Of a stretch of DNA of 64,000 nucleotides, positions 44,925-56,529 are shown one piece after another; the first letter of the stretch is position 1, and every line of letters begins with the position of its first letter. The notes below the pieces were generated by a model. That model was not told the DNA's origin. It did not search any database and saw only the letters and a list, made by a program, of their open reading frames with translations. The position numbers were made by a program, and so were the translations under genes. Where the stretch lies: contig CM031622.1 in NCBI GenBank assembly GCA_018398815.1, positions 23,123,862 through 23,187,861 on the forward strand. The letters are read 5' to 3'. The stretch comes from Conus ventricosus. Lineage: Eukaryota > Mollusca > Gastropoda > Neogastropoda > Conidae.

Positions 44925-45514
44925 TCACCACATACAGACCACTTCTGTCCTTTAACACAGTAATCCCCCTTTACATACTGACCACTTCTGTCCATCACCA
45001 TAGTAATCCCTCCTTACATACTGACCAGTTCCGTCCATCAACATAGTAATCCCTCCTTACATACTGACCAGTTCTGTCGATCAGCATAGTAATCTCCCCT
45101 TACATACTGACCAGTTCCGTCCATCAACATAGTAATCCCTCCTTACATACTGACCACTTCTGTCCATCACCATAGTAATCCCTCCTTACATACTGACCAG
45201 TTCCGTCCATCAACATAGTAATCCCTCCTTACATACTGACCAGTTCTGTCGATCAGCATAGTAATCCCTCCTTACATACTGACCAGTTCTGTCGATCAGC
45301 ATAGTAATCTCCCCTTACATACTGACCAGTTCCGTCCATCACCATAGTAATCCCTCCTTACATACTGACCACTTCTGTCGATCAGCATAGTAATCTCCCC
45401 TCACATACTGACCACTTCGGTCCATCAACACAGTAGTCCCTCCTTACATACTGACGACTTCCGTCCATCAACACAGTAGTCCCTCCTTACATACTGACCA
45501 CTTCCGTCCATTAA
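44925..45514. repeat. 43-bp minisatellite, distal part
   Basis: Older, more varied units of the array continued at 46179-47815 (blocks ACATACTGACCACTTCTGTC and CATCAACATAGTAATCCCTC). Interrupted at 45515 by a TTAA-flanked element. Confidence 0.93.
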
Positions 45515-46178
45515 CCCTCTTGACAGGCGAGAACCCGCTAGCGCCCAACCAGAAATCACACGGCCAAAACGCTGAACAACTGCCAGCGCCCGGTAAAACA
45601 CGTGGCAACAATGGACGCCGCCATATTTCTCGTAGAAAAGGAAGTCTCGCGAGAACGTGACTTCCTTCTTCCTGTGGCCATTTACTTCCGTTTGCAAAAA
45701 ACCGCGAGTCGATACGTGCCGTAGTTCTCGAGTTACGAATTTTTAAAGTTTTGTGGTCGAAATGCTGTTTTTTGCCATCACTAACCTTGATTTCTGCCGT
45801 TCTATAACGAGATTTAGTGATGAAGATACTGTGATATGTAGGATTTACGGCATAAGACTTTGTGAAAGTGCTGGGTAATGAAGCTTAGAGTGACCTAGAT
45901 TTCGATGGGATGATGTTCCAGGTATGATTCGGAAGAACGTTCTGAAGAAGATTTTTTTTTTTCCCCGAGTAAATGGCTCATATGATATTCTTCAAACTTA
46001 TGATATAGCAACATATATATTCGTAGGAATTTTAAAAATTATTTTCATTTCACTATTTCCTTTCCTCTCTTTTAAATTAATTTTTTAATTGGGTAACCAT
46101 GTTCAAATTACGGAGTTACTTACCTTGCCGATGGGTTTTCGGCGTAACTAAGCTCAGGTAAGGGCATACTAAAGACGG
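45515..46178. mobile_element. TTAA-flanked piggyBac-like MITE, copy 2
   Basis: A 664-bp element nearly identical to 30617-31281, flanked by TTAA at 45511-45514 and 46179-46182, with ends CCCTCTTGACAGG and (complement) CCGTCTTTAGTATG. The flanking repeat reads CTTCCGTCCA-TTAA-CATAGTAATC. The same sequence without the element occurs at about 46505-46525, giving an internal empty site. No transposase is encoded. Confidence 0.92.
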
Positions 46179-47815
46179 TTAACATAGTAATCCCCCATTA
46201 CATACTGATACTTCTGTCCATCAACACAGTAATCTTCCCTTATATCCTGACCACTTCAACACAGTAATCTCCCCTTATATCCTGACCACTTCTGTCGATC
46301 AGCATAGTAATCTCCCCTTATATACTGACCACTTCTGTCGATCAGCGTAGTAATCTCCCCTTATATACTGACCACTTCTGTCGATCAGCATAGTAATCTC
46401 CCCTCACATACTGACCACTTCGGTTCATCAACACAGTAGTCCCTCCTTACATACTGACGACTTCCGTCCATCAACACAGTAGTCCCTCCTTACATACTGA
46501 CCACTTCCGTCCATTAACATAGTAATCCCCCATTACATACTGATACTTCTGTCCATCAACACAGTAATCTCCCCTTATATCCTGACCACTTCAACACAGT
46601 AATCTCCCCTTATATCCTGACCACTTCTGTCGATCAGCATAGTAATCTCCCCTTATATACTGACCACTTCTGTCGATCAGCATAGTAATCTCCCCTTATA
46701 TCCTGACCACTTCTGTCGATCAGCATAGTAATCTCCCCTTATATCCTGACCACTTCTGTCGATCAGCATAGTAATCTCCCCTTATATGCTGACCACTTCT
46801 GTCGATCAGCATAGTAATCTCCCCTTATATCCTGACTACTTCTGTCGATCAGCATAGTAATCTCCCCTTATATCCTGACCACTTCTGTCGATCAACATAG
46901 TAATCTCCCCTTATATCCTGACCACTTCTGTCGATCAGCGTAGTAATCTCCCCTTATATACTGATCACTTCTGTCGATCAGCGTAGTAATCTCCCCTTAT
47001 ATACTGACAACTTCTGTCAATCAACACAGTAATCTCCCCTTATATACTGACCACTTCTGTCGATCAGCGTAGTAATCTCCCCTTATATCCTGACCACTTC
47101 TGTCGATCTGCATAGTAATCTCCCCTTATATCCTGACCACTTCTATCGATCAGCATAGTAATCTCCCCTTATATCCTGACCACTTCTGTCGATCAGCATA
47201 GTAATCTCCCCTTATATCCTGACCACTTCTGTCGATCAGCATAGTAATCTCCCCTTATATCCTGACCACTTCTGTCGATCAGCATAGTAATCTCCCCTTA
47301 TATCCTGACCACTTCTGTCGATCAGCATAGTAATCTCCCCTTATATCCTGACCACTTCTGTCGATCAACATAGTAATCTCCCCTTATATGCTGACCACTT
47401 CTGTCGATCAGCATAGTAATCTCCCCTTATATGCTGACCACTTCTGTCGATCAGATAGTAATCTCCCTTATATCCTGACTACTTCTGTGATCAGCTATAA
47501 TCTCCCCTTATATCCTGACTACTTCTGTCGATCAGCATAGTAATCTCCCCTTATATCCTGACCACTTCTGTCGATCAACATAGTAATCTCCCCTTATATC
47601 CTGACCACTTCTGTCGATCAGCGTAGTAATCTCCCTTATATACTGATCACTTCTGTCGATCAGCGTAGTAATCTCCCCTTATATACTGACAACTTCTGTC
47701 AATCAACACAGTAATCTCCCCTTATATACTGACCACTTCTGTCGATCAGCGTAGTAATCTCCCCTTATATACTGACCACTTCTGTCGATCAGCGTAGTAA
47801 TCTCCCACAGCATTC
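46179..47815. repeat. 43-bp minisatellite made of a WDR35 exon end and donor
   Basis: About 38 copies of a 43-bp unit. On the WDR35 sense strand, units read GATTACTATGCTGATCGACA then GAAGTGGTCAGGATATAAGG. This is the last part of the exon at 47777-47919 (codons for DYYADRQK-W) plus its donor GTCAGT and the first intron bases. The exon's own end is the terminal unit. Variants GTC and GTA and C-T substitutions are grouped, and several units have single-base losses near 47450-47500. Confidence 0.97.
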
Positions 47816-47919
47816 CAGGCCTCTTCTAACTGCACGTCATCGCCCCTCCGCCATGCTTCAGCAGGTGGATGACCTTGAACCAGTCGCCCAGTTTCTTGCG
47901 CAGGTTCACGGCCAGGTCC
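47777..47919 (-). CDS. WDR35: WDR35 exon: one-base frameshift, 3' end is an array unit
   Basis: 143 bp between the acceptor atcatcag and the donor GTCAGT. The peptide is DLAVNLRKKLGDWFKVIHLL-KHGGG in one frame and then DDVQLEEAWNAVGDYYADRQK-W in the next. One base is missing in the GGAGGGGCGATGAC stretch, and 144 bp would restore the phase. The vertebrate counterpart reads GDWFRVLQLLKTGSGDADD...AIGDYFADRQKW. The last 36 bp are the prototype of the adjoining 43-bp array. Confidence 0.93.
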
Positions 47920-48239
47920 CTGATGATTGACACATCACTGATGGTGGTGGTTTTTGTTTGTTTGTTTGTTTTTTTCCCCTTTTTTTTAATACACATCTGA
48001 CAGAGGTGAAAGAGTGGGGAGTGTTGTCTTCATGCAGTACATGCATCTTAACAACGGGCACGTCCAAGCCAAAATGCTGGTTAATTTTCACACATCTAGC
48101 AAATCATCATTATTTATTAAATGACAAGTTTTTTTCCCCTTAGCATAAAACAGCCCAGACAACTTACATCCCTTTTTTTTTTCTTTCTACTTTTCCCACC
48201 TCATGTCTCGTGTTCCCTGGTGACACAGGCCCAAACCAA
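47920..48239. other. Unique WDR35 intron segment
   Basis: T-rich sequence (poly-T runs near 47965-47990 and 48172-48182). No feature was recognised. Confidence 0.5.
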
Positions 48240-48525
48240 TCATTCTGGCCACACTCAGGTCTGCCCTCTCACATTCATCTCCGATTCATCATGTGCAGGA
48301 CACCACACACTGAGCTCTAAACTGACCACAACAAAACAACTGGTCAGTCACAGAGCCAGCATGAGCGAGTCCCGCAATGTCCATCCGGCGTTAGTCACCA
48401 TGACCTTGCTCATACTTATCATGGGCATGGATGTGAAGAGGTAACAGAAACTGAGGTTGCTATAAAAGAGCAAGGCATGACACTTTTTTAAAACGATGAA
48501 CAGTGTAGATTAAGACAATGACAAC
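48240..48525 (-). mobile_element. Composite retroposon, host copy, left half
   Basis: Reverse-strand remnant with TGCAGGACACCACACACTGA, AGAGCCAGCATGAGCGAGTC and GTCCATCCGGCGTTAGTCAC, corresponding to the second module and its middle. It continues on the other side of the nested plus-strand copy at 49384-49700. Confidence 0.75.
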
Positions 48526-49371
48526 ACCAGCCGCCGTGGCGAAGTGGTTAGCGTCGCGGACTCCCGGCTGGGAGGTCGTGGGTTCGAATCCCATCAGAGT
48601 CATGTGGGTTTTTTCTGCCCGACCGGCTCCTACCCAGAGTTGAGTTTGCTGCGGACTCAGTTAGGAAGACTGGGACCACACAGTCGAGTTTCATCCACTT
48701 AATGGATGCGTTTCTGAGAGTGTTGCTCAAATTTCATGACCAACACTGCAGGTGCCTGTATCTCTCGGGCCTGGTTGACGCCAGGATATATTATGAAAGG
48801 AAGCGTAGAGTACAGCCCTGTCATGTAGTCTCAGACCGAAATGGAAATCCATAGCATCATCTTAATCATCCTCATTCTCATTGATCAGCATTAAAAAAAA
48901 ATGTCTCAAATTCTGTGGCCCTTCATGCCCTGCTCTCATGGTGACCTCAGTTTCGATGTCCTCTCCGCGTCTGTGGCCTTGGTTTGCTTCCGTCGGGTCA
49001 CCGGTATCGGCGAGTCCATGGGGGCTGTCGTTGGACGGACGTGGTGGCGCCCTCCGGAGGGAGAGCTCACTCACGCCGGCTCCGCAACTAAGCAATTATT
49101 GTCGTCAGTAGGGGGCTTAGTAGGTGGTGTCCTGCGTATGTTAGATCAGAACAGGCCCACTGAACACCACCGAAGTGACTGGCAGCAGTGCAGTGTCTCC
49201 TCCAGGTGGGTTGCCTCTTGACGACTTGACATTGACTGCTCCCTGTGGATTGCTGGTGCCGGGGCTGCGGCGGGGCCAGCCGGGCTGTGGCTGTGGAGGG
49301 GTGTCGGAATGAGCGGCGTGGGTGCACTGCCTCTGAGGTGGCGCAGAGGTTGGGACAGCAAGAAAAAAAAA
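48526..49371 (+). mobile_element. Composite tRNA-headed retroposon, reference full-length copy
   Basis: 846 bp. The tRNA-like head (48530-48600) has an A-box region GTGGCGAAGTGGTTAGCG and a B box GTGGGTTCGAATCCC. The first module ends in an A-run at about 48892-48901. A second module (48902-49360) contains GTGGCGCCCTCCGGAGGG and ends GGGACAGCAAG plus an A tail. The flanks GACAATGACAAC at 48514-48525 and 49372-49383 are a perfect 12-bp target duplication. It is inserted into an older minus-strand copy of the same family. No ORF with domains is present, so it is non-autonomous. Confidence 0.96.
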
Positions 49372-49383
49372 GACAATGACAAC

Positions 49384-49700
49384 GATGCCCTGGAATTCCT
49401 TGCTGGTCTGAGACTACATGACAGGACTGTACACAATGCTTCCTTTCACTCATATCATACCATGACATCAACCAGGCCAAAGAGATACAGACACCTGCAG
49501 TGTTGGTCAGATCATCTGAGCAACACTCTCAAAGCCACACTTCCGTGGCGTTGCTGAATGACTGTGTGGTTCCTGTCTTCCAATTCCAGCCCACAGCACA
49601 GTCTGCTTTGGGTAGGCGCTGCCTGGGCAGAAAAATCCTGAAAATAAACATCTCAGACAGGAACGGACCCATGGCATCAGAGCAGCCTGGATGCATGAAA
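49384..49700 (-). mobile_element. Composite retroposon, host copy, right half
   Basis: Complement of the first module: GGTCTGAGACTACATGACAG, CAACCAGGCCAAAGAGATAC and GACACCTGCAGTGTTGGTCA, then GCTTTGGGTAGGCGCTGCCT and CATGGCATCAGAGCAGCCTG. It joins logically to 48240-48525 once the nested copy is removed. The tRNA head on its right end is degraded. Confidence 0.8.
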
Positions 49701-49776
49701 CCTCTTCCATGTTACATGATGGGGCATCCTGTTCTCAGGGGCAGTCAACAGTCTCTCTCCAGGCGCTTCCCCTTAC

Positions 49777-49862
49777 CTTCTGTCCATGTCCAGGTAGCAT
49801 TTCTCTGCTTCCTCGAACCGCCGGAAGTAGGATGCCACCTCTGCCTGCTTCATGCTCTCGCT
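49777..49862 (-). CDS. WDR35: WDR35 exon: SESMKQAEV block
   Basis: 86 bp entering in phase 0, leaving in phase 2. The acceptor is tgtgcag and the donor GTAAGG. The peptide [18 protein letters not shown], then [11 protein letters not shown], matches [20 protein letters not shown] of the family. Frame intact. Confidence 0.96.
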
Positions 49863-50049
49863 CTGCACAGACACGGTGCACACAGACAGAGCACAGGGTG
49901 AACAATGCAACATCAATCTCCAGTCTACTGGTCACACAACACACACCTTCCTTCCCCCACTTACCCCCTACCCCCTGCCCCCTTCCATCTCCCCCTGAAA
50001 AAAAAAGAAAAAGAAACTGGCTGTGAAAATTCAACCTAATGCAAATCCG

Positions 50050-50445
50050 AGTTCTAAGTGGTGTATTGTGCACTTTTGAGTCCAGCCAGAACCAATCCTC
50101 TGTACAACTCTGACCATCTCTTTCACTTTTGAGTCCAGCCAGAACCAATCCTCTGTACAACTCTGACCATCTCTTTCACTTTTGAGTCCAGCCAGAACCA
50201 ATCCTCTGTACAACTCTGACCATCTCTTTCACTTTGAGTCCAGCCAGAACCAATCCTCTGTACAACTCTGACCATCTCTTTCACTTTTGAGTCCAGCCAG
50301 AACCAGTCCTCTGTACAACTCTGACCATCTCTTCACTTTTGAGTCCAGCCAGAACCAGTCCTCTGTACAACTCTGACCATCTCTTTCACTTTTGAGTCCA
50401 GCCAGAACCAGTCCTCTGTACAACTCTGACCATCTGTTTCACTTT
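50050..50445. repeat. 53-bp minisatellite
   Basis: About seven and a half copies of a 53-bp unit (ACTTTTGAGTCCAGCCAGAA then CCAATCCTCTGTACAACTCT). Two variants (CCAATCC, CCAGTCC) are grouped left and right. Confidence 0.95.
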
Positions 50446-50654
50446 GGCAGCATCCTGTCAACACCAAATGCCTGATACTGTTTTGCCTTGGGTGGCTCAG
50501 ATAAAACAGGACCAAAATCTGTGGATTTCACTGCTACTGTATGTCTCCCCCCTCCCCTTCCCCTTCCAATTATTTTATCTATTTTTTGCTGACAATTTTC
50601 TATTCCCAGTTGCTCATTTTTTAATTTCTCACGAATCCTCGATTTTGTGATCCT

Positions 50655-51080
50655 GCAATGACCATGAACTTCAGCCCACTAGACATGACCAGGTAGTACA
50701 ATGAAAGAAGGCGACATGTTGTTATGGCACAGGCCACTAACTTCATCAACAACAACATCCTGCTTGTCAGACCATGACCAGGTAGTATGACAACAGAGGG
50801 CGACATGTTGTTATGGCACAGGTCACTAACATCATCAGCAACAACATCCTGCTTGTCAGACCATGACCAGGTAGTATGACAACAGAGGGCGACATGTTGT
50901 TATGGCACAGGTCACTAACATCATCAACAACAACGTCCTGCCTCTCAGACCATGACCAGGTGGTATGACGGCAGAAGGCGACATGTTGTTATGGCACAGG
51001 CCACTAACATCATCAACAACAACATCCTGCTTGTCAGACCATGACCAGGTGGTATGACACCAGAGGGCGACATGTTGCCC
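50655..51080. repeat. Minisatellite of about 89 bp
   Basis: About five copies with GGCGACATGTTGTTATGGCA, AACAACAACATCCTGCTTGT and CAGACCATGACCAGGTAGTA blocks. Intronic. Confidence 0.9.
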
Positions 51081-51870
51081 AAACACGCTACAGTGGAATT
51101 CACTGTGAAGCAGTCATGCAAGGAAAGCCACTACATAGGAACTGAAGCCAAATGGACTTTCACAATGTGTGGGTTTGCCAGAGGAGGGTGATGTGTCACA
51201 CAAAGGTGGCCATCAAACTGTCCTCTCACGTCCAGCTGCTCAAAACTAGCTGACCCAGCTGTATATGAGACAAGTTACTGCCTCTCACACATTTCTCGAC
51301 AGTCCATCTGCAGTCCTCTCTTTCCATGGACCGACACAGGGAAAGGTATCTGTCTTCTTTAGACTGTGGTGAAACACAACAAGCTGTGTGGCAAACTGCC
51401 CAAGGGTCTTCAAAATGACAGTCTGAAGAAACTGTCCATAAAATTAAATATAGAAATGATATGCCATCTGTACCTAAGTCAACAAGCATTGAATTTGGCC
51501 TTTTCAATGCATAACTTCAGCAAACAACAGACATCCTTCAGACCTCCCTGCACTTTATCAAACAACAACAACAACAATTACGATTAAAAAGGGAGAAAGA
51601 AAGAAAGAAAATCCTAAAGTCATTTTCTGAGAAATAATCACATACTGATAGCTGCACTTACACGCACGCAAGACATGCATCCACACGATCCAAATACGCA
51701 CACCCCCACTCAAAGAAAAGGCAGTGAAAAATGAAAATGTCCATCACAGAACGTTCAAAGGTCTTCCTAGCGTCAGTTCCCCCCCCAAAAAAACAGATAA
51801 CAAATATAATATGACCAACAAACTACAAGCACAAACAGGGAACAAAATGCAAGCATGGGTTTCGAACTAC
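51081..51870. other. Unique WDR35 intron segment
   Basis: No recognised repeat or element apart from a CAA run near 51560. Confidence 0.5.
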
Positions 51871-51988
51871 CTGTAAATTTCCAAGCCGCTTGACAAACTC
51901 GATGCCTTGGTAGTCTCGACACTTGACAAAAGCCGTCTCTGCCACTTTGAGATTCAGCTGCTCAAGAGCCGATTCAGCCAAAAGTCTC
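51871..51988 (-). CDS. WDR35: WDR35 exon: [10 protein letters not shown] block
   Basis: 118 bp. One base completes a split Trp codon and 39 codons follow, ending in phase 0. The acceptor is gtttgcag and the donor GTAGTT. The peptide [18 protein letters not shown], then [18 protein letters not shown], matches [20 protein letters not shown] and CKDYQGIKFVKRLG of the family. Frame intact. Confidence 0.97.
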
Positions 51989-52574
51989 CTGCAAACACAC
52001 AGGAAGAGGCCAATCACTTGAAAGATCACGAACTGTTGACCGAAAAAAAAAACCTCTGCAAATTAGAACATCTATCATAATCACAGGTTAAAATACTGAA
52101 TATACTCATGAATTTTGCAACTTTAAGTTAATTCATTCAAAAATTTTTTTTTTCAGTATTCATGGAAGCATTCACAGAAGCCAAAATGCACACTAAATTG
52201 TGGACCTATTCCGAATGAGTATGTTTGATAGTTTGGAAGACAGTGGAGATCTACCACAGGATTTACACCCAAATCAAAGGGTGATGAACATCCTGACTAA
52301 ACCACTTCATCTAAACGTCTGTCCACTTCAACCAGCAGGTAATGTTGCTTACAGCCCAGCAGACCGCAAAGGGCCATATCAGGGCTGGCTTCAGCCAGCA
52401 AGCTAAGTGTCGCCATCTTGAGACATCCAGAAAGCTGGTTCAGGTGAAAAGAACATAAAGCAAAAACAAAAACCACAAGCCTTTCCATAAGTGGGAGGTC
52501 ATTAAACTTCCACTCCTGCTATAAATTGACTTTGGTATTTCCTTTCATTCTCTGAGACCATTTACTTCACAGAT

Positions 52575-52985
52575 TGGCAAATCCCACAACATTACACATC
52601 ACAAGAGGTCCCTGAATTGAATACACTTCAACAAGACTGCAAATCCCACAACAATGCACATCACAAGAGGTCCCTGAATTTATTACACTTCAACAAGCCT
52701 GCAAAACCCACAACACACACGTCAAAAGAGGTCCCTGAATTTAACAGACTTCAACATGATTGCAAAACCCACAACACACACCACAAGAGGTCCCTGAATT
52801 TATTACACTTCAACTTGGGAAAATCCACAACATTCCACAACACAAGAGGTCCCTGAATTGAATACACTCCAAAAAGACTGCAAAACCAACAATAATACTA
52901 ATCACAAGAGGTCCCTGAATTTAACAGACTTCAATCCGATTGCAAACCTCACAACAATACAATCAAAAGAGGTCCCTGAATTCAA
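52575..52985. repeat. 60-bp minisatellite
   Basis: About seven copies of ACAAGAGGTCCCTGAATTGA then ATACACTTCAACAAGACTGC and CACAACA-type blocks. Spacing is somewhat irregular because of small indels. Confidence 0.92.
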
Positions 52986-53134
52986 AATACCCAACAGGAG
53001 TTTACCTTCAAAGTACTTATTACAATCGCATGAAAGTATAAAACTCTTCTGATCTATTTAAGCATCTTTCACCTGCACCCATTTACACAGCTCCATCCCT
53101 TCAGCTCAAACCCCATTTTTACTGTTTTTCCTGT

Positions 53135-53524
53135 ACACACACACACACACACACACACACACCACACACACACACACAGAGGCAGAAAGACATAAAAACA
53201 GACAAAAGATAGACTGACAGGCAGACCAAACACACACACACATACCGGCAGACCGACTAACACACACACACACACACCACACACACCGGCAAACAGACAG
53301 CCCAGACAAACAAACATACACACACAGACACACACACCAGCAGACAGACAGACACAAACACACACACACCGGCAGACAGACAGACAGACACAAACACACA
53401 CACACACTGACAGACACACACACACACTGACAGACAGAGAGAGAGACACACACACACACACTGACAGACAGACACACACACACTGACAGACAAACAGACA
53501 CACACACATTCTGGCAGCAGACAC

Positions 53525-53598
<74 letters not shown>

Positions 53599-53612
53599 AC
53601 AAACATAAAGGC
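53135..53612. repeat. CA/CAGA microsatellite
   Basis: Mixed (CA)n and (CAGA)n tract of about 480 bp. It starts about 13 bp after the donor (sense) of the exon at 53625-53713. Confidence 0.95.
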
Positions 53613-53624
53613 CCCCATACTGAC

Positions 53625-53713
53625 CAGAGTCGAGGGTGAGGGTTGTCCTCGATGAACTGCTGAGTGTCAGCCAACCCCACCTTATCAAGCAGTTCCCGGG
53701 TGTCTCTCAGTGA
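53625..53713 (-). CDS. WDR35: WDR35 exon: [10 protein letters not shown] block
   Basis: 89 bp, starting in phase 0 and ending two bases into a Trp codon. The acceptor is tggttgcag and the donor GTCAGT. The peptide [18 protein letters not shown] continues with [11 protein letters not shown], the signature of WDR35 and its relatives at the start of the solenoid. Frame intact. Confidence 0.97.
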
Positions 53714-53724
53714 CTGCAACCAAC

Positions 53725-53930
53725 ACAGCACAGTGCACTACACCTCTCAACCATTATCGACACACAACCAACACCCTACAGTGCACAACACACCTCTCAA
53801 CCATTATCGACACACAACCAACTCCACACAGTGCACAACACACCTCTCAACCATTATCGACACACAGCCAACTCCACACAGTGCACAACACACCTCTCAA
53901 CCATTATCGACACACAACCTTTCAGAACAG
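53725..53930. repeat. 53-bp minisatellite built from an exon acceptor region
   Basis: About four copies of GTGCACAACACACCTCTCAA then CCATTATCGACACACAACCA. The unit nearest the exon contains the acceptor region of 53625-53713 itself (sense GTGCACTGTGCTGTGTTGGT-TGCAG versus GTGCACTGTGTGGAGTTGGT in the units). Confidence 0.93.
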
Positions 53931-53991
53931 GGGTCAGACAAGGGAAACAACAATAAAAGGGAGAAAAATCTCAGACTTATAGTGACTTAAC

Positions 53992-55074
53992 CCGAAGAGT
54001 GCCTTTAAGCCGTCAGCTGACGCCGAAGTAAAAATGCTTTCCCAGTGCCTATGGGCCGTCCACTGACGTCATGCATTTTTCTTGAATTTTCATTCGTTAC
54101 TATTTCTATTAACGGACTTAAATAGAGTGTGCGTAGTAAGCCTTGTATGTCTGTAGTATAAAAATGATATGCAAATGACCACACGTGAGGGGAAAGCCCA
54201 TTTATTCTCATCACTGACTGGATGACCAGCCAGCGCTTCGTCTCGCTTGCAAAGATGGCGGCGCAACCTTCGACAAGCGTAGCGACCAAATCAACGTATT
54301 TACACAGCTGAGCAGGCTCTGCTAATCATTTTTGACAAAGACTATAATCTTTTATTCAACGACTTACTGGAGCATGAAGGTGAGATGATGATAGTGATGG
54401 AATTGCCGACCATATTCGTCAGTTATTGAGTCGGGCTGTGTGACCTCAGTGTGTGTTCAGCTGACGGCTTGCCAGCGTCGAACGAGCTAGCCTAGTGTGT
54501 ACTCTGCAGTGTGTGCCAGTGGCCAGTGATGTGATAGTCAGCGCGAGAGGGAAGCGTGGCCTGCTCGCGGCGTGACACGGGGCAGAGGGAAAGGTAGGGG
54601 AAGAGGAGGAGTGAAAGAGAGGGTTGAAGTCCAGAAAAGGGGGGTGGTGGGGGGAGGGGGGCGTGGTTGTGGACTGACCTGTCTGCATAGAGTGTGAGCA
54701 TCTTGATAGACTTCTAAACTGTTTTACTTTCATTTACAGGTGTAGTGTGACAATGCAAACTTTACTTTCAACCTTTTTGCTTTGTGTTCTTTTTTGGATG
54801 TGAAGCTGTAGTGGTAAATACATGTTTTTTTATCGTGCAAAAAAATCTATCCAAATCTAAATGCCTAAATATTTTTTTATTATCAAAATTAAAACAAAAG
54901 AAGCCCAGATTCAAAATCTTCATTCAATTTCCTTCAAAAATCATATATATTTCATTTTTATATCTTTTGTAGTTTCTGAGCTAGAATTTTTTGTTAATTA
55001 TTACCCCCAAATCATTAGATTTCCCTGGCACTGGGAAAGCCTTTGTTTGTAGCATTTTCAGGCAGTGAACGGGT
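53992..55074. mobile_element. Possible third TTAA-type element
   Basis: The left end is TTAA-CCCGAAGAGTGCC (TTAA at 53988-53991). The right end on the complement reads AACA-CCCGTTCACTGCC near 55074. Both ends start CCCG and share GTGCC/CTGCC. Subterminal segments are also inverted: TTTCCCAGTGCC occurs near 54039-54050, and its complement GGCACTGGGAAA near 55027-55038. The right flank is TGTT and not TTAA, so the duplication is imperfect or mutated. No transposase was seen. Confidence 0.55.
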
Positions 55075-55139
55075 GTTCCTGTTCCCTATTGTAAAACTCA
55101 GTGCAAGAACACATCCTTGAAGGAGGTGCATAGCAGGAA

Positions 55140-55650
55140 GTGTCCCTGATCCTCAAACTGAATTGGGGCCATCCCTTTAATCCTGAAACTAAATACGAGT
55201 CATCCTGACAATCTTGAAATGAGCTGTTGCCATCCTAGCGCTCATGAAACTGATCTGTGGCCATCCTAGCTATCCCGAAAAAGAACTGTGGCCATCCCAG
55301 CAATCCTGAAACTGAGTTGTGGCCATCCTAGCAATCCTGAAACTGAAATGTGGCCATCCTAGCAACCCTGAAACTGAATTGTGGCCATCCCAGCAATCCT
55401 GAAAATGAACTGTGGCCATCCTGGAAATCCTGAAACTGGAATGTGTCCATAACAGCAATTCTGAAATTAGACAGAGGCCATTCTTACAATCCTGAAACTG
55501 AACAGCAGCCATGCTAGCAATACTGACATTCAATTGTGGCCATCCGAGCAATTTTCAAATTCAATTTTGGCCTCCTAGCAATCCCGAAAATAAATAGTGC
55601 CCATCCCCAAATCCTGAAATTCAAATGTGACCATCAAGCAATCCTGGTTA
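55140..55650. repeat. 31-bp minisatellite
   Basis: About 16 degenerate copies of TGTGGCCATCCTAGCAATCC then TGAAACTGAAT. Intronic. Confidence 0.92.
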
Positions 55651-56525
55651 TCTAAAAAAATTGTTTTGCAACATACTGAACTTTAATATAATATCATGCA
55701 CCTTTGGATGTCTGGTTTGACAAACTCAAGCATTATTGAATTTCTTAGACAACTTGTGTCTTAAAACGTAAATGGCATATCAGTTGAGGCTAAAAGACTT
55801 CAAAACTTTTACATGCTTTCAACAAATCTATTATTTGTAGCTGTGTCAAATTTGTTAACTGTTACTTGCTTTGTTCGGGGGTAAGACCAGTTTGAGTACA
55901 ACCGGTTCTGTTATCGGAACATTGCTCGGGTGCAGGTTTGAATGAATTCAGTTTGCATACCTGTCCAGTGCAACAGCTTAAGATTTGCCCTTCCCCGCAA
56001 TTTTTTAAGGTATTCATTGATTCTTTTGAAGATAACATCATTTTGTTTGGTCAAGTACCTAATTTTTTTTCTACTTCTTTTTCGTGTGCATTTCTGTCAG
56101 CACAGCAGACCCTGGCTTGAAAAGGAGTCACTTATTTAAGCTTGTGACTTACTAACTGAAGAGTTTCAAGTATTTGTAACAGTGTTTAAAAATTCTATAC
56201 AAAAATCATATAAATGATGAGAAAAAGCAATTAAATATTCCGTTATATTTGTTTTGTTTTCTATCTTGCTTTACAAATTAAATCATAAAGGCAAAATGAA
56301 CAACAAACAGAATGTTACGGTTGCCCAAACGTCTATGCATCTGAGAATATTCTTCACAATCCTGAAAATATCCAAAAACCAAAAATATTTTCACAATCCT
56401 GAAAATATTTTTAATAAAAAAAATCTCTCTGACTGGCAGACTACGAAGACATATTTTTCTTTCTGTTCCAGAGTGCCACTTTATCATGGAAGACTTGCAA
56501 TCATGTGAATAAAATGAACAGAAAA
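55651..56525. other. AT-rich unique WDR35 intron
   Basis: No recognised feature except two copies of CACAATCCTGAAAATAT near 56355-56410. Confidence 0.5.
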
Positions 56526-56529
56526 ACAC

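Noticed and set aside
48530..48605. tRNA gene
   Set aside because: It is the head of a dispersed 846-bp retroposon flanked by a target duplication. The same head occurs at 32284 (complement) and 62310.
54005..54289. 94-codon minus-strand frame in a possible mobile element
   Set aside because: No similarity to WDR35 between LEPE and SLRDTR, and no splice sites in the right phase. It was considered as the missing exon and dismissed.
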